Shown: positions 1-10,785, counted from the stretch's first letter. The stretch: DNA of 64,000 bases from Acholoe squamosa (GCA_949317995.1 OX439038.1:34680613-34744612), one strand, 5' to 3'. Program-made: numbers and translations. The notes: generated by a model not told the origin, from the letters alone.

Positions 1-557
1 TTGCAGATCCTGGGCTGACTCACTAAGTAGAATTGTGTCATCGGCATACAATAAGATATAAAGCTTCAGAAGCGCTTGAGATTCAGGATCAGTACCTAAG
101 GAACTAATACCTTTGCAGTGATTTTGAAAATGAATTTCCAGATCATTCAAGTAAATTGCGAAAAGGAGTGGGGAAAGATTCTCCCCTTGTCTTACTCCAA
201 TGTTGCAACTAAAATACTCAGATAGGCAGTTGTCAACCCGGATGCAAGATTTTGCAGCCTTGTACATGTTCTTAATAACAGTAAGTACCTTGCCATCAAT
301 ATTAGTTTTAAGGAGTTTCAACCACAACGATGACCTGTCCACAGTATCAAATGCCTTCCTATAGTCAACAAAGGCACAAAATAACCTTTTTTTCTGGGAA
401 AGAAATAGTTCAATTATACAGTGCAAGTTAAATATGTGATCAAGCGTGGAGTAACCTTCTCTAAATCCTGCTTGCTCTTCTCCTAACATATTGTTGTGTT
501 CCAAGTAAGTGCGTAGGCGTAAATCTAGTAACATAGTGAACAACTTTCCCATGCAAC
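1..557 (-). pseudogene. LINE ORF2 fragment: reverse transcriptase palm, cut by window edge
   Basis: Read on the minus strand from 557 down to 1, this encodes the central part of a non-LTR retrotransposon reverse transcriptase. Recognisable blocks are EEQAGFREGYST, CAFVDYRKAFDTVDR, GVRQGENLSPLLFAIYLND and the catalytic YADD box with DDTILL near positions 27-40. The enzyme copies the element's RNA at the nicked target. The segment directly continues the fingers region encoded at 981-3004; the two are separated only by the insertion at 558-980. The remainder of ORF2 lies outside the window, so whether the element is complete cannot be judged. The frame is open across this stretch, so apart from the insertion the copy looks fairly young. 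Confidence 0.85.
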
Positions 558-980
558 TGAAATGGGAAGGGGACAGCTCGGGGTGGATCTAATTACCAAA
601 TAATGGATGTGGGAACCTAGAAAGATGGCGACCACCTCCTCGGAGGCGGCCGCCACAGGAGGACAAACACAGTGACTTTGATCTCAAATAAAAGTGTATT
701 TCACAGTGGAAACAAGGTACAAATAATATATCACAATGACCAGCACACCCTACCTGATTTATCTGAACAATATATGCGGAAGTGGCGGAGTCGGCAGCTC
801 GATGATAGTCCGGCCAAGGCGAGGATATTACCTGCTGATCTTGACTCTGGGAACTGGAACTGCAAACTGACTGAAAACGACGTTGGCCCGTGACGTCAGA
901 GGGGGACGCCGAGTCAGCTCACGTGAGATCCCGGTCCAGCGCGAGACTTAGGTTTTCGCGCGCTGGCCGTTCCCACTACA
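558..980. mobile_element. 423-bp solo-LTR-like insertion in the LINE RT
   Basis: The segment begins TGAAATGGG and ends CCACTACA, so it has the TG...CA termini of LTRs. It is flanked by the 4-bp direct repeat CAAC (554-557 and 981-984). Removing the segment and one CAAC restores an uninterrupted RT frame reading LLSC-MGKLF. An AATAAA signal occurs on the plus strand near 685. It carries no convincing coding sequence. A solo LTR left by recombination of an LTR retrotransposon fits best; a TIR-poor DNA element is the alternative. Orientation is uncertain because TG/CA ends are symmetrical. Confidence 0.6.
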
Positions 981-3004
981 CAACTAAGTAGAGTTATACC
1001 TCTGTAGTTGTCAGGATCGTTAATATTACCCTTATTCTTATATATAGGTACTATAACACCAACAGACCAGCTCTCGGGGACAATACCAGTATCTAGCACC
1101 AGATTAAAATAGCCACAGATCACAGTTAAAAGAGAACGAGGACTGTTTTTCAAAAACTCATTAATAATGGAGTCATTTCCCGCTGCTTTCCCATTTTTTA
1201 GTCTCTTTACCGCTGCCTCAATTTCTGGGACTGTTACTGGCTTGTTGAAGGATAGATTACTAGCCTCAGGCAGCAGGCCCCCATGATCAGTCCTTAAACC
1301 ATCATCGTCAGTATTTGCATACTCATAAGGTGCATTCGTTACCACATTCAGGCTTTCAAAGTGGGTCTTGAAAGAGTCAAGAGAGATTAGGGCACTCTTG
1401 CTTTTCGAACCCTGGGCATTGTTAATGATCTTCCAGTATTCTTTAGGGTTTGTACTTTTTACACCCCATAGCTTTGAAGTCAACTTACTGTGGTAGTTTG
1501 ATATGGCAAGCCTTATGGTTTTCTTGTATTTCTTGTTTAACTGTTTTAACAAAAACTTATCTGCAGGGTCCTTACCCATGGCATAGCGATTTTTTATCTT
1601 GAGCACTTCTTTTCGGGCTTTCTCACACTCCTCCGTGAACCAGGGTTTTCTGGGCATTATGCGTTTCCGGTATGCACCTGTGCTATTATTTGTAGCCCTT
1701 CTGTGGGGTAGAGTTTTAATAACACCGGTATGCTTACCACTCTCCATGTACAGCTGGGTGACCAACTTGGATATGTGGTCAATGTCTGCCTGGACTACTT
1801 CGGTACCTGACTCTTGCATGTTTCTGATAAGTGCATTTATATTCCAAACAATATCCAGATCAAACGATTCTTTAAACACTGGACCCTTACCAACTTCCCA
1901 ACATACTCTAGTGGAAGGCACTTGAAGGCCAATATCCCGAGTACAAGGCTCATTCTGTGTTACCACAGTTGGACTTGATGCAGAGAGCTCTAGAATGATA
2001 GGGGAATGCACATCTGACAGGCAGGAGTCAAAAGTACCAACAGAGAAAGTGTTTATAGAAGGAAACAACGATGCAGTTGCAACAGCGTAGTCTATAGTGC
2101 TCGCACCTTTACACGTAAATTCAGCCGATCTTTTGCCAAATCTACCGTTTACAAGGAGGAGGCCCGCACTTATGCAGAGGTCAATAAGCTTCTTACCATT
2201 TAAGTCGAGCTTCTGGTCAGTCCACATCTTTTCTACTTCTATACCCAGCCTCCTCATAGCAGTAGTGTCTAAGTAGATTTCACTTGCAATGTCCTCCAAA
2301 CCTGTTTCATGTTGTACATGTTTACCTGGTTCTGTAAAGTCATGTGCACTTCCAGTCCTTGCATTAAAGTCACCGACCAGACATATTTCACAATCAGAAT
2401 CAAGACTCTGTATATTGATAAGGTCAGACAGTATGCTTTCAAACTCCTCACTTGTGCTGTAGGGGGAGTCTGAGGGGGGAATGTAAACGGTTCCTAAAAT
2501 GAGGTTATATCCTAAGATTATTGGTTCTAGTCTTAACCACTGGACAAATTCATTCTCACTAGGTTTGACGGGGCTAACATATTTTGCTATTTCATTTTTG
2601 AAAAATGTAGCTATGCCCCCTGACTTCCTCGAGAATTTCTCCCTATGATGATAAAACGGGGTAAAACCTTCTATGTCTATATTTGCCTCATCAAGAGCAT
2701 CAAGCTTTGTCTCTGATAGGCTAATGACATCAAAGTTATCATAAATATAGTCTTCTAGTACTGCATAGTTAAGCTTCGAGATAAGGCCACAGACGTTCAG
2801 TCCTAGGATTCGCAGGTGCTGGACTTGACATTTGATATCCACATTGGAAATAACCTCTGGGCTGACTAACAAGAGTGGATGTGGCTCAGCTCCTGGAGCT
2901 CTGCAGAAACTGTTTGAGGGTGGGGTTTTAGAGAAACCATGCCCATGGGGTGATGTTAACGGAGTAACATCATTGGGACTTGTCCCCATGGGCTCTGGCC
3001 CCAA
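981..3004 (-). pseudogene. LINE ORF2, endonuclease plus start of reverse transcriptase (interrupted)
   Basis: Long minus-strand frame of a Jockey/CR1-type LINE. The N-terminal half is an apurinic-like endonuclease: LNVCGL, the glutamate in SLSETKLD, SRKSGG, the active-site LVGDFNAR and the SDVHSPI box are all present. It nicks target DNA to prime reverse transcription. The C-terminal part starts the RT domain (NGKAAGNDSIINEFLK, YKNKG, PDNYRGITLLSC). The frame then runs into the insertion at 980 and continues at 557. Its start overlaps the end of ORF1 (2956-3004), so translation may be coupled, and the true initiation codon is not certain. The open frame beyond 981 down to 914 is read-through into the insertion and is not LINE protein. 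Confidence 0.88.
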
Positions 3005-4119
3005 CCGCCGGGCACTATCGCCTGCCAGCTGGGGTGGGACGGCTGTAGCCCAACATTATAGACAATGCCAGGTTGGGCAGGGATACTAGGTGATAATTGA
3101 CCGAACCCACTCTGTAGCTGTGCAAAAGGCATTTGCGGGTAGGTCATCTGACCTAGGTTTGGTGGTTGGACATAGGGCAGTACTTGTGTAAGCCCCGTAA
3201 CCCCAGTAAAGGTTGGCTGCAAGATTTGGGTCTGGACTTGTGGTAGGGTAGAGCTAGAAGTATTACTATCCTTGTCCTTGGTTGCTGTTCCCTGGTTGCT
3301 CTGGTTTGGCTGGGAGGCTTGGGCCTGAGCTTGTGGCACTTGATGTAGGGCAGGGCTAGGGTCGTTACTATCCCCATCCTTGTCCTTGTCGGATGACTTC
3401 TGGTCGCTTGTGCATGTCTCGGGGGCTTGGACCTGAGCTTGTGGCTCCTCCTCATCTTTTAGGCGTACAAATGTTTCTTTCATGAGTTGTTGCAACTCAT
3501 CCATGCTCATTTGCTTTTCAAAGGCCACGGATGGAGATGGTTGTGGGGTAGAGGCCTGAGGGACCTTTTTGGCCTTGGCCTGCCCTCGACTGGGTTGCGT
3601 TGGATAGGCACCCTTATTACTGTGACCAGTAACATCCTCTTCAGATTCTAGTTCTGAGAATCTATTGCTGACCGGTATTGGGACAGCCCTCGGGTGATTC
3701 TGTGAGTTTTGGCCACCCTTTAGTTTATTGTGCACAGGGGCTGACCAGCCATTTCCTCCAGCAGGGACTTGGCGGGCCGTTTTCTGATGGGCCACTGTCA
3801 CTGGGTTATTTGCTGCCTCCTCTCCTGAGATCACAATCTTCAGATTACTTGCTACTTGCTTCAAACCTGGCTGACGAAGATGCAATTTGTCCTTCTTAAG
3901 CCTACTGGGCAGGTATTTGAAAGTGGAATTGTGGTCCACAAAACACACCCGCTCTGAATGCAGTGACTCCAAGAAATCATTGAAGTTGTCAATACGGTCA
4001 TTAAGGTTCAGGTGCGCCTTGTCATAGCGATGGAGTATTCCTGAGAGCACCACCTTTGTGTCCTGGTTGTAAAACAGGATGTCACTAACCAATGCCTGAT
4101 ATTCAGACTTCATGCTGTC
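2956..4119 (-). pseudogene. LINE ORF1, SGNH-esterase-like C-terminal part, 5' truncated
   Basis: Minus-strand frame of about 385 residues upstream of and overlapping ORF2. The first ~100 residues (LVSDILFYNQDTKVVLSGIL, then FVDHNSTF and a D-x-x-H box, DKLHL) resemble the end of the SGNH-hydrolase domain found in ORF1 of many CR1/L2-type LINEs. A Pro/Gln/Ser-rich linker follows. ORF1 proteins bind element RNA. The open frame formally starts at 4152, but its first dozen codons lie inside the foldback arm that begins near 4120. The real ORF1 is therefore 5' truncated there, and the catalytic serine block is absent. Confidence 0.75.
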
Positions 4120-4344
4120 AAATGCCAATGTTTTCATTGTCCCAGCTGGCATCCAAACAGTTGCGCGGAAATTTTTTAGAGACCCCCCCTAGATGGCAGT
4201 CAAAAATTTGTGTGCCACCCCCCCTTTTTTTTTCTTTTAATAAAAAATGACCACCCCCTATATTAAACTACTCTAACCCTGAAAGTGTACACTTCAGAGT
4301 GTACACCTCAGAGTGTACACTCGATCTCGAGCCATGGTGCATTC
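4120..4344 (-). mobile_element. Partial foldback element, left arm of a large palindrome
   Basis: This ~225-bp arm is repeated in inverted orientation at 4455-4681. It includes the landmarks CATTGTCCCAGCTGGCATCC, a C-run/T-run block, CTAACCCTGAAAG and three GTGTACAC octamers ending in CTCGAG. It is a half copy of the element described at 4466-4938. It truncates LINE ORF1. The ~110 bp between the arms (4345-4454) is single-copy in the window. Confidence 0.7.
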
Positions 4345-4465
4345 CCATCTTCCACCATAAAACTGGCGTCAATCGGGTTCTAATTTGATGGCGTTCATAA
4401 ATAAAGGCTTAAATTAAAGCTGAAGTCATTCTTGATTTTTTTAGCATGGTCAACGAATGCACCAT

Positions 4466-4938
4466 GGCTCGAGATCGAGTGTACACTCTGAGGTGTACAC
4501 TCTGAAGTGTACACTTTCAGGGTTAGAGTAGTTTAATATAGGGAGTGGTCATTTTTTATAAAAAAAAAAATAAAGGGGGGGGGTGGCACACAAATTTTTG
4601 ACTGCCATCTAGGGGGGGGCTCTAAAAAAATTCCGCGCAACTGTTTGGATGCCAGCTGGGACAATGAAAAAATTGGCATTTGGGATTAATAGTGAACCAA
4701 ATAATCATACTCCAAGCTCTAATAGAACTAGAGACAATTAAAGGGCTAAGGATACTGTCCCTGCGCCGTAGAACTATTTTTGCCAAAAATGTCTATGCAT
4801 CGAGGCTATTTGCTTATTTTTTAAAGGATGATTGCGAGTTTGCACTACACCAACTCTTTGAGAAAGCAGTTGTACACATCCCCTCCAGAGTGTACACCTG
4901 AAAGTGTACACGTCAGAGTGTACACTCGAGCTCGAGCC
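4466..4938 (+). mobile_element. GTGTACAC-rich foldback element, full-length copy
   Basis: The element is bounded by GGCTCGAGATCGAG at the left and CTCGAGCTCGAGCC at the right. Both ends carry clusters of the palindromic octamer GTGTACAC at ~14-bp spacing (4479-4518 and 4871-4922). The body is non-coding, with runs of A and G near 4560-4590 and 4611-4618. The same element in reverse orientation lies at 11053-11996. No transposase is visible, so it is non-autonomous; its superfamily cannot be assigned because a clear target duplication was not resolved. Short open frames inside it are spurious. Confidence 0.65.
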
Positions 4939-4941
4939 ATG

Positions 4942-6768
4942 CTTTTATGTGGTCAACCATAACGGAGTCAGATCCGTTTTTGCACCAGTTGTGGTGGCCT
5001 TGGCCAATGATTGCAGACAAAGTCTTTGTTACAAGTTGCTTGTTGACAGGTTTATTGCTAAAGTAGCCACAGGAGGCCTAATCCCCTTTGGTAGACACTT
5101 ATTTCCTATGGTTGTCACAGTAGCACATAGTAACACACAAATGTCCTCAGGTAATATATCATTTCAGCATAGAGTCCATTGAACATAACGGTGTGCAATA
5201 ACATTCAGTAGTCCAACCTTAGCATGGATATAACCTTCAGGGTAATCTGGTATAATAACCTTCAGGATAATAACCTGTACAAAGAATATTGCCTCCTCTT
5301 AGTCCTCAGGTACAAAGTCCAGTATATCAGCAAGGTAGTCCATAGGGTTGATGTGAACAGCACAGATCAGATGTAGTGATTGAGGAGGGAAGAGAGGGAC
5401 CTGCTTTTATATGCTATCTAAAGGCTGAGATCAGAGTCTCACATCATCCAGAAGTATGAGGTCAGACTGATGTCAGATAGGGAGACAAACAGGTGACTGA
5501 TGATATCAGCTAAAAGGATGAAGTAAGCACACTGAATGGTACACATGAGACAAGTATGACATCAGCAGGCATGAGATCAGCCAGTGTATATGTTCCAAGA
5601 ATGCTGATGTAGGCTTACCACATAATACTAGGTCATTGAAACATACAACCATCAACATACCTTTACTGTACTTTGATTCTAACCCATTTAGTTATAAACT
5701 ATGACATTCTCAATGTTACAGATATACACCAGAAAATACAAACTTTATTTTATGACAATCTATACAACCCTACTGTATTCTTTACCTTACACTACACCAG
5801 TTGCCATGGAAACCACCATGTTGAATAAATTACATGATACAGGCACCCCTGACAAGTCACAAATGTGACCTTGGACCCCTCTCTGACACAATAGGTTTCC
5901 ATGGTGACCAAAAGGTTTTTGCAACTTTTTCCCCCCAAATCGTTACCTTTCTTCTGGTACCAAAATTATTAATCTGCGATAAAAATAAGGTCCCCTGGCA
6001 CTGATTATACCAAGCAAAACACTGTTGGGACTATTTAGCTGTCCTAGGTTTACTGGGGCGGAATACTACTGTGACACCTTAACAGTACAGGGAGAGAGAA
6101 AGCTAACTTAGCTGGCAACCTGCTGCAACTCTTATACTCGGGACAGGCTTGTGTCAGTCTAATTTCCCATCCGCTAGATGGCGCTGTGGTATCCCAGAAG
6201 TTGGCGCATCCCAGAAGTTGGCTGCGCATGCACAATCTATCTATGTTTTAAGCCTATTATCGCTCATGGGCCACAAACATCAATGAAAATAAATAATTTT
6301 TGAAAACATAAAATCTATGATAACATCCCTCTCTTCTTATAGAATTTGAAAGGACAACAACCCTAATGATACTGTCCCTATGCCATAGAAATATGAAACG
6401 GGTAAAGTTATTTTGAAAATTACGGGCAACTTCTGGGATGCTCGACTTTCGGGATATGACAGCGCAACATACAGTATTTCTATGTAGACACCAGATGGCA
6501 GTGCAAGCTGACAAACATATTACACCAATATAAAGGGCTGAGTCATTTATTGCCAGTGGGGAGGGGGGGGGCATTTGGAAAAGAACCCTTTCAGTGGGGC
6601 AAAATCCCAAAGTGGATGTACTGCCTGTTGGCAAACCCAAACCACAGCTTCAGGATTTGCTAACATGAACATCATTGGCACGCATGCAGAAACGCGTAAT
6701 TGATGCAGGTACCGGGACCGGTGCCTGTACCCTTGTTTTTGTATACGGTACCAGCTAGTACCCGGTAA
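4942..6768. other. Gene-free interval
   Basis: No open frame with recognisable protein similarity, no RNA gene and no clear terminal repeats were found. The first ~950 bp read like retroelement-derived or ancient repeat sequence but could not be assigned. A G-run followed by a mixed tract occurs near 6557. The open frames here are short and lack domain signatures. Confidence 0.4.
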
Positions 6769-6933
6769 AGGCAACCGCAGACAGGGCCGATTCAGTCGGT
6801 AGTTAGGGAAGGGTAGCCGATCGGATTGGGGGACATCGAACATGTTTGATATTGACAGACTGGATCGGACGTCCTCCGCAGACCTTCCCGACTTCCCGAT
6901 CGGCCGATCCAGTTGGGCCGTCTGCGGTCAGCT
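6769..6933 (+). mobile_element. 165-bp MITE, 3-bp TSD (TAA), copy 1
   Basis: Termini are imperfect inverted repeats: AGGCAACCGCAGAC at the left, and a right end whose complement reads AGCTGACCGCAGAC. TAA flanks both sides (6766-6768 and 6934-6936). The interior is GC-rich with repeated GATCGG/CCGATC palindromes. Length and ends match the copy at 7126-7289. The 3-bp target duplication fits PIF/Harbinger-type non-autonomous elements. No coding capacity. Confidence 0.7.
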
Positions 6934-7125
6934 TAACAGTAGAACGACATTTTAAAGGGGGCTTTGAAAATCGCCATGCTAGCCCTCTTTTAGTAGTAAA
7001 CTAAAAGTCATATATGGTATTCTGTGCTCCTCACATGTCATAGCTTTTGTAGGCAAAAGTCCCCCCCCCTCCCACTTGCGCAGGTCAGTCACAATAAAAA
7101 CAACTGTAGACTGGTCCAACCCATA

Positions 7126-7289
7126 AGGTGACCGCAGACGGGCCCGACTGGGTCGACATCCTGACGATCGGAAGCGTCTGCGTGGACGTCTGATCCAGTT
7201 GGTCAATATCAAACAAGTTTGATCTTCCCGATCAGATCGGGTCGGTACTCCCTGGTTACCGATCAAATCTGGCCCGTCTGCGGTCGCCT
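7126..7289 (-). mobile_element. 164-bp MITE, 3-bp TSD (ATA), copy 2
   Basis: The left end AGGTGACCGCAGACGGGCC and the complement of the right end, AGGCGACCGCAGACGGGCC, form a near-perfect 19-bp terminal inverted repeat. ATA flanks both sides (7123-7125, 7290-7292). Internally it shares a TTTGATATTGAC-type segment with the copy at 6769-6933 but in the opposite orientation. Probably Harbinger-like by target-site length; non-coding. Confidence 0.72.
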
Positions 7290-7292
7290 ATA

Positions 7293-7740
7293 ACCTAATT
7301 TGGGGGGGGGCTCGTTTTGCAAAATCAGTTCTAAGTGAGGGGCAGTAAAAGAATCTGAATGCTGTTAGGTAGTTTTCCCACATCAATGGAAACCCACCAC
7401 CTCCCCTCTTGTACATATAATGACCACTTCGTTATACACCACACAACAGCCATGTGCTTTTGTGTGGACAAAGGAGAGTGGGGACTAGAAACTTTTTTTT
7501 CCAACAGCACAAACATACAACTTGTGGCCTAGTGTTGTCATATTTTGGTCCAAAATGACCAAAACAGGCTTGATTTGGTAAAAATATATTCATTTCTGGG
7601 TGGACAAAGGAGAGTTGGGACTAAATTAGTTCATCATGCACACACCAGGGGCACCCTTCACACGCTCTTACTCACTACCCCCTTTCCTTTTCCGGCCCTC
7701 TACCAGAAAAGGAAACAGCGCGTGAAAATTACATAAACCG
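7293..7740. other. Gene-free interval with a short direct repeat
   Basis: Non-coding. The phrase TGGACAAAGGAGAGT is present twice (about 7466 and 7600), marking an old ~135-bp partial duplication. Nothing else was recognised. Confidence 0.35.
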
Positions 7741-8703
7741 GGCCGGAAGTCTATGTAATGGTCCATCAGCATTAATGACCCTTCATTCATTCATAAAAGC
7801 GCAATGGGAAATTCAAGCACTCAGGTACTGGGGAAGAATTGTAAACCTCCCAGAGTCACACATACTATGTAAGTGTTACAAGAAGCTAACTTTGCTTGAA
7901 GTTTCTGGTCAGATAAATTGGTGCAGTAATGTTAAATGCTTGTTGAACTCACTAGGTGAGCGTTATATTCAACTCTGGATTAACCAGACAACTTCCGACG
8001 ACCCTAAAGCTATCACTGCTGTAACTGGACCGATAAATAGGAAATATATAGAACAAACAATGAATGAAATAACATCAGCTGGTGAAGGAAAAAAACTAAG
8101 AACGTACAAAAAATTCAAAACTGAGTTAAGGCTTGAAAGTTACCTATTCTGTATCCCCAACCAAGCCCACCGCACAGCATTAGCTCGTTTTTGACTCAGC
8201 TCTCATAACCTAGGTCTAGAAACAGGAAGGCATTGCCGGCCCCCAAAACCTGTGTGTGATCGGATTTGTCTATATTGTTCTAGTGGCCTTGTAGATGATG
8301 AAATACATTTTCTCATCTGATGTGACTCTCATAGTGTATCAAGACAGTTGTTTGACAATGTTATGAATGAAAAAAATCAAAACTATCATGAATTGAATGA
8401 TGTAGAGAAATTCATTTTTGCTATGAACAATACTGATACTGATGTCATCAAAGCTCTCGCCAAGTTTATATACAATGCATTTAGACAGAGACAGGAACTC
8501 TAATTGCTAGCCTATGTAACAGATGTGTATACTATGATATTTATGTAATCATCACTGTAACAAAGAGTGGGTATGTGTGCCAGGAGAGAGAGGGTTGGAG
8601 AAAGAGAGAGAATTTAATAGTGTGAGTATGTGTGTGTGAGAGGGAGAGAGAGTGAAAGAGAGTGATAGTAAGACTTAGACTTAGTCGTAGAGTAGAGTAG
8701 TGG
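7741..8703 (+). pseudogene. 5'-truncated LINE: ORF2 C-terminus and 3' UTR
   Basis: The frame 7775-8194 (139 codons) and its continuation past a stop near 8194 encode the C-terminal region that follows the RT in Jockey/CR1-type LINEs: ALRYWGRIVNLPESH, NWCSNV, KLRTYKKFKTELRLE. A cysteine motif, CLYCSSG...DDEIHFLI-x-CD-x-H, is broken by a stop near 8320. The protein end resembles ...IKALAKFIYNAFRQRQEL, stop near 8502. A 3' UTR with GA- and GT-rich tracts ends in a tag, ACTTAGTCGTAGAGTAGAGT, shared with the copy at 49381-49855. In-frame stops make it a dead copy. Confidence 0.8.
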
Positions 8704-8705
8704 AC

Positions 8706-8709
<4 letters not shown>

Positions 8710-8752
<43 letters not shown>
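8710..8752. repeat. (TA)n microsatellite
   Basis: About 43 bp of uninterrupted TA dinucleotide lies between the LINE 3' end and the Gypsy-like gag-protease fragment. It forms the junction where the retroelement's pol region should begin. Confidence 0.95.
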
Positions 8753-8755
<3 letters not shown>

Positions 8756-9451
8756 AATAACCCTGCCTATCCGAATCCCCCTCGCCATCTCCACCTTCTC
8801 CACTCCTTCCACCAGCATGTCCGTCTGCCCGGCCGATTCCGGCACACGCGCCTGTATGACCATCTCCGTGCGGCCCCTCACCCATTCCGTCCGCGAGCTC
8901 ACCAGTCGGCAGGGCTGAGTCCCTTGCTCCTCTTCCGGCCACACCAGCCTCTCCCCGGCCATGTCAATTGTCGCCCGCGTCTGCCTCAAGAAATCTGCAC
9001 CCAGCAGGCCCGGGGTGGATATATCGACCACGACGAACGATGTAGTTTCCGCGCGGCCCGCGCACTGCAACTCCGCCGTCACCCGACCCTCCACCGGCAG
9101 AGGCTTCCCATCCGCCGTATGGAATGCTGTTATCACCGGTCTCAGATCCCCAGGGGACCCCTCCGCCTTCCACCATGCTGTGGAGAGCAAGTTGCTGGTG
9201 GCCCCCGTGTCCACCACTAAGTGGATGTCCTTACCCCATAACTTCCCTCCGACCTCCAGGCCGTTCCCTTTCTTTTCCTTCCGACCCAGCCATTCTCTCC
9301 TCCTTTTCTCTCCATGGGTCTCCTCCCGGCTGGAAGAGGGGACCCCGTCTAGTTTTCCGAAGCCTTCTTCGTCGCCTCTCTCTTCCGAGCGGCCTCGACC
9401 CGCTTCCTCCAGGCAGGGCAGTCGCGCTTGAAGTGATCTGGCGCCCCACAC
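8753..9451 (-). pseudogene. Gypsy-like retrotransposon protease (pol start), truncated
   Basis: The frame encodes a retropepsin-type aspartic protease: DTGATSNLLS with the catalytic Asp, then GLLGADFLRQT as the conserved flap-downstream block. It overlaps the end of gag by ~100 bp in the -1 frame, the usual arrangement for Ty3/Gypsy elements that use programmed -1 frameshifting. The frame runs into GGTTATTACA and the (TA)n tract at 8753; reverse transcriptase, RNase H and integrase are absent. GGTTATTACA is also the terminal sequence of the LTR remnant at 10848, so the fragment may end at an LTR edge after a large internal deletion. Confidence 0.8.
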
Positions 9452-10785
9452 TCGAAGCAGCCCCGTCCCCTACTTGCCCCCTCCTCCTCTGCGGTTACAG
9501 GGGCCGATCGGGCAAGGGACTCCTTCATCTGGGTGACCGCCACCCGCAGCTCCCCCATCTCCTCCGCCATTGACTTCGTGGCGGACCTGACCTTCACCGC
9601 CTTCGCCCGTTCCTCCTTAAGGTAAGTTTCCGCCCGCATACCCCTTTCCACCGCCCGTAGGAGGGTCGGGATCTCGCCCTGGTATACCCACTGTCGGAGC
9701 TCCGTATCCTCCAGACATTCGACAAACCTATCCTTAGCCATGCCATCTACCATCTGGGCGTCCGCATTAGGGTAGGACAGCCGCACCAGTCGCAGGATCT
9801 CCTCAGAGAGGGTTTGTAACTCCTCCCCCGGCTTCCGCACCCGGGTGCGGAGCAGAGCCTTATATGATTCCACCTGACTCTTCGGCTGGAACCTATTTAC
9901 TAGCGCGTCCCGCAACTTCTTATATCCCCCAGGAGCCGCCGGCCGCTTTGACGCCAACAGCCGCCAGGCGACCCCCGACAGGCTTATTCCCAGAAACGTC
10001 CCCGACTCCCTTTCCGTCCATCCGTTAGCCATGACGCAGAGGTCAAAGTGCGACAAAAACTCCTCCAGATCGCTCGACCCGTCATACTTGCCCGACATCA
10101 CAATTGGCTTCTGGGTGGCCCCCTCGCCCCCGGGCCCCGGCCTGCCCGGGCGTATCCCGCCACCTGGCGCCATCATTCCCTGCGTCTGCTCCATCCCCAG
10201 GGGCGTGGAGCTCCTGGCCCCCTCCACACTCTCCGTCCTAGAGCTACTTCTGGGGCTGCCCTGCCTCAGCCATTCCGCCAACGGGTCTGTCCCCTCCCTT
10301 CCAATCGTTCCGCGGCCCTCTCTGACCTCCCCGTGGGCCCTGTCAGGGCCCCAGTCTCGCGTCAGCTCCGCCCTCCGGTGACCCTCCTTATCATTCCCCG
10401 CTCCACTGAACACCGGGCCACCGAACTGGTCATCCACCGACCCGCCGCCCGGTCCACCGAACCGGCCACCGAACTCAGTCGGGACCATCTCACTGTCCAC
10501 TTTAGCGGCCGCACCAAGAGGTGCCCGGTGACTAGCCATGCCACCCTTTACTCCCACTTCCTCCCCAGGTGATGCTTCCTTTGCCCTCCTGTCCGGCCGC
10601 TCCTCCATCACCCACTTCCTGTCGTCTGCTCCGGTGGCGTCGGTGGCGCCGGCCGCCGCAGCCACCGGCCCTTTTACTTTAACCTCCTCATCCACAACCT
10701 GGATCAGCTCTCCTCGCCTACCCGCCCCTAACTGCTCCTCCAGGGCTGCCCTCTCCTCCTCCATCTTTAATTCGCTATCTGCCAT
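9349..10785 (-). CDS. Gypsy-like retrotransposon gag polyprotein
   Basis: 478 codons, GC-rich, uninterrupted. The N-terminal ~220 residues are Gly/Glu/Arg-rich and low complexity. The middle (LEEFLSHFDLCVMANGW, LSGVAWRLLASK, LRDALVNRFQPKSQVESYKA, LRLVRLSYPN) is a retrotransposon gag/capsid domain. A CCHC zinc knuckle, CFECGAPDHFKRDC, lies near the C-terminus and would bind element RNA. The start Met (10783-10785) sits ~50 bp after a primer-binding-site-like sequence. The intact frame suggests fairly recent activity, but pol is missing, so the copy is not autonomous. Base composition is much more GC-rich than its surroundings. Confidence 0.85.
   Translation of the reverse strand: MADSELKMEEERAALEEQLGAGRRGELIQVVDEEVKVKGPVAAAAGATDATGADDRKWVMEERPDRRAKEASPGEEVGVKGGMASHRAPLGAAAKVDSEMVPTEFGGRFGGPGGGSVDDQFGGPVFSGAGNDKEGHRRAELTRDWGPDRAHGEVREGRGTIGREGTDPLAEWLRQGSPRSSSRTESVEGARSSTPLGMEQTQGMMAPGGGIRPGRPGPGGEGATQKPIVMSGKYDGSSDLEEFLSHFDLCVMANGWTERESGTFLGISLSGVAWRLLASKRPAAPGGYKKLRDALVNRFQPKSQVESYKALLRTRVRKPGEELQTLSEEILRLVRLSYPNADAQMVDGMAKDRFVECLEDTELRQWVYQGEIPTLLRAVERGMRAETYLKEERAKAVKVRSATKSMAEEMGELRVAVTQMKESLARSAPVTAEEEGASRGRGCFECGAPDHFKRDCPAWRKRVEAARKREATKKASEN

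Noticed and set aside
558-980. Reading the RT interruption as a spliceosomal intron (minus strand GTAG...TTTCAG)
   Set aside because: A 4-bp duplication CAAC and TG...CA ends explain it exactly as an insertion; removal as GT-AG would add or lose a residue compared with the conserved block.
4680-5182. Small plus-strand genes of 73 and 92 codons
   Set aside because: They lie in or run out of the foldback element, with no recognisable domain.
8681-9451. Ile-Tyr repeat tail of the protease frame as a real protein part
   Set aside because: It is translation of the (TA)n microsatellite.
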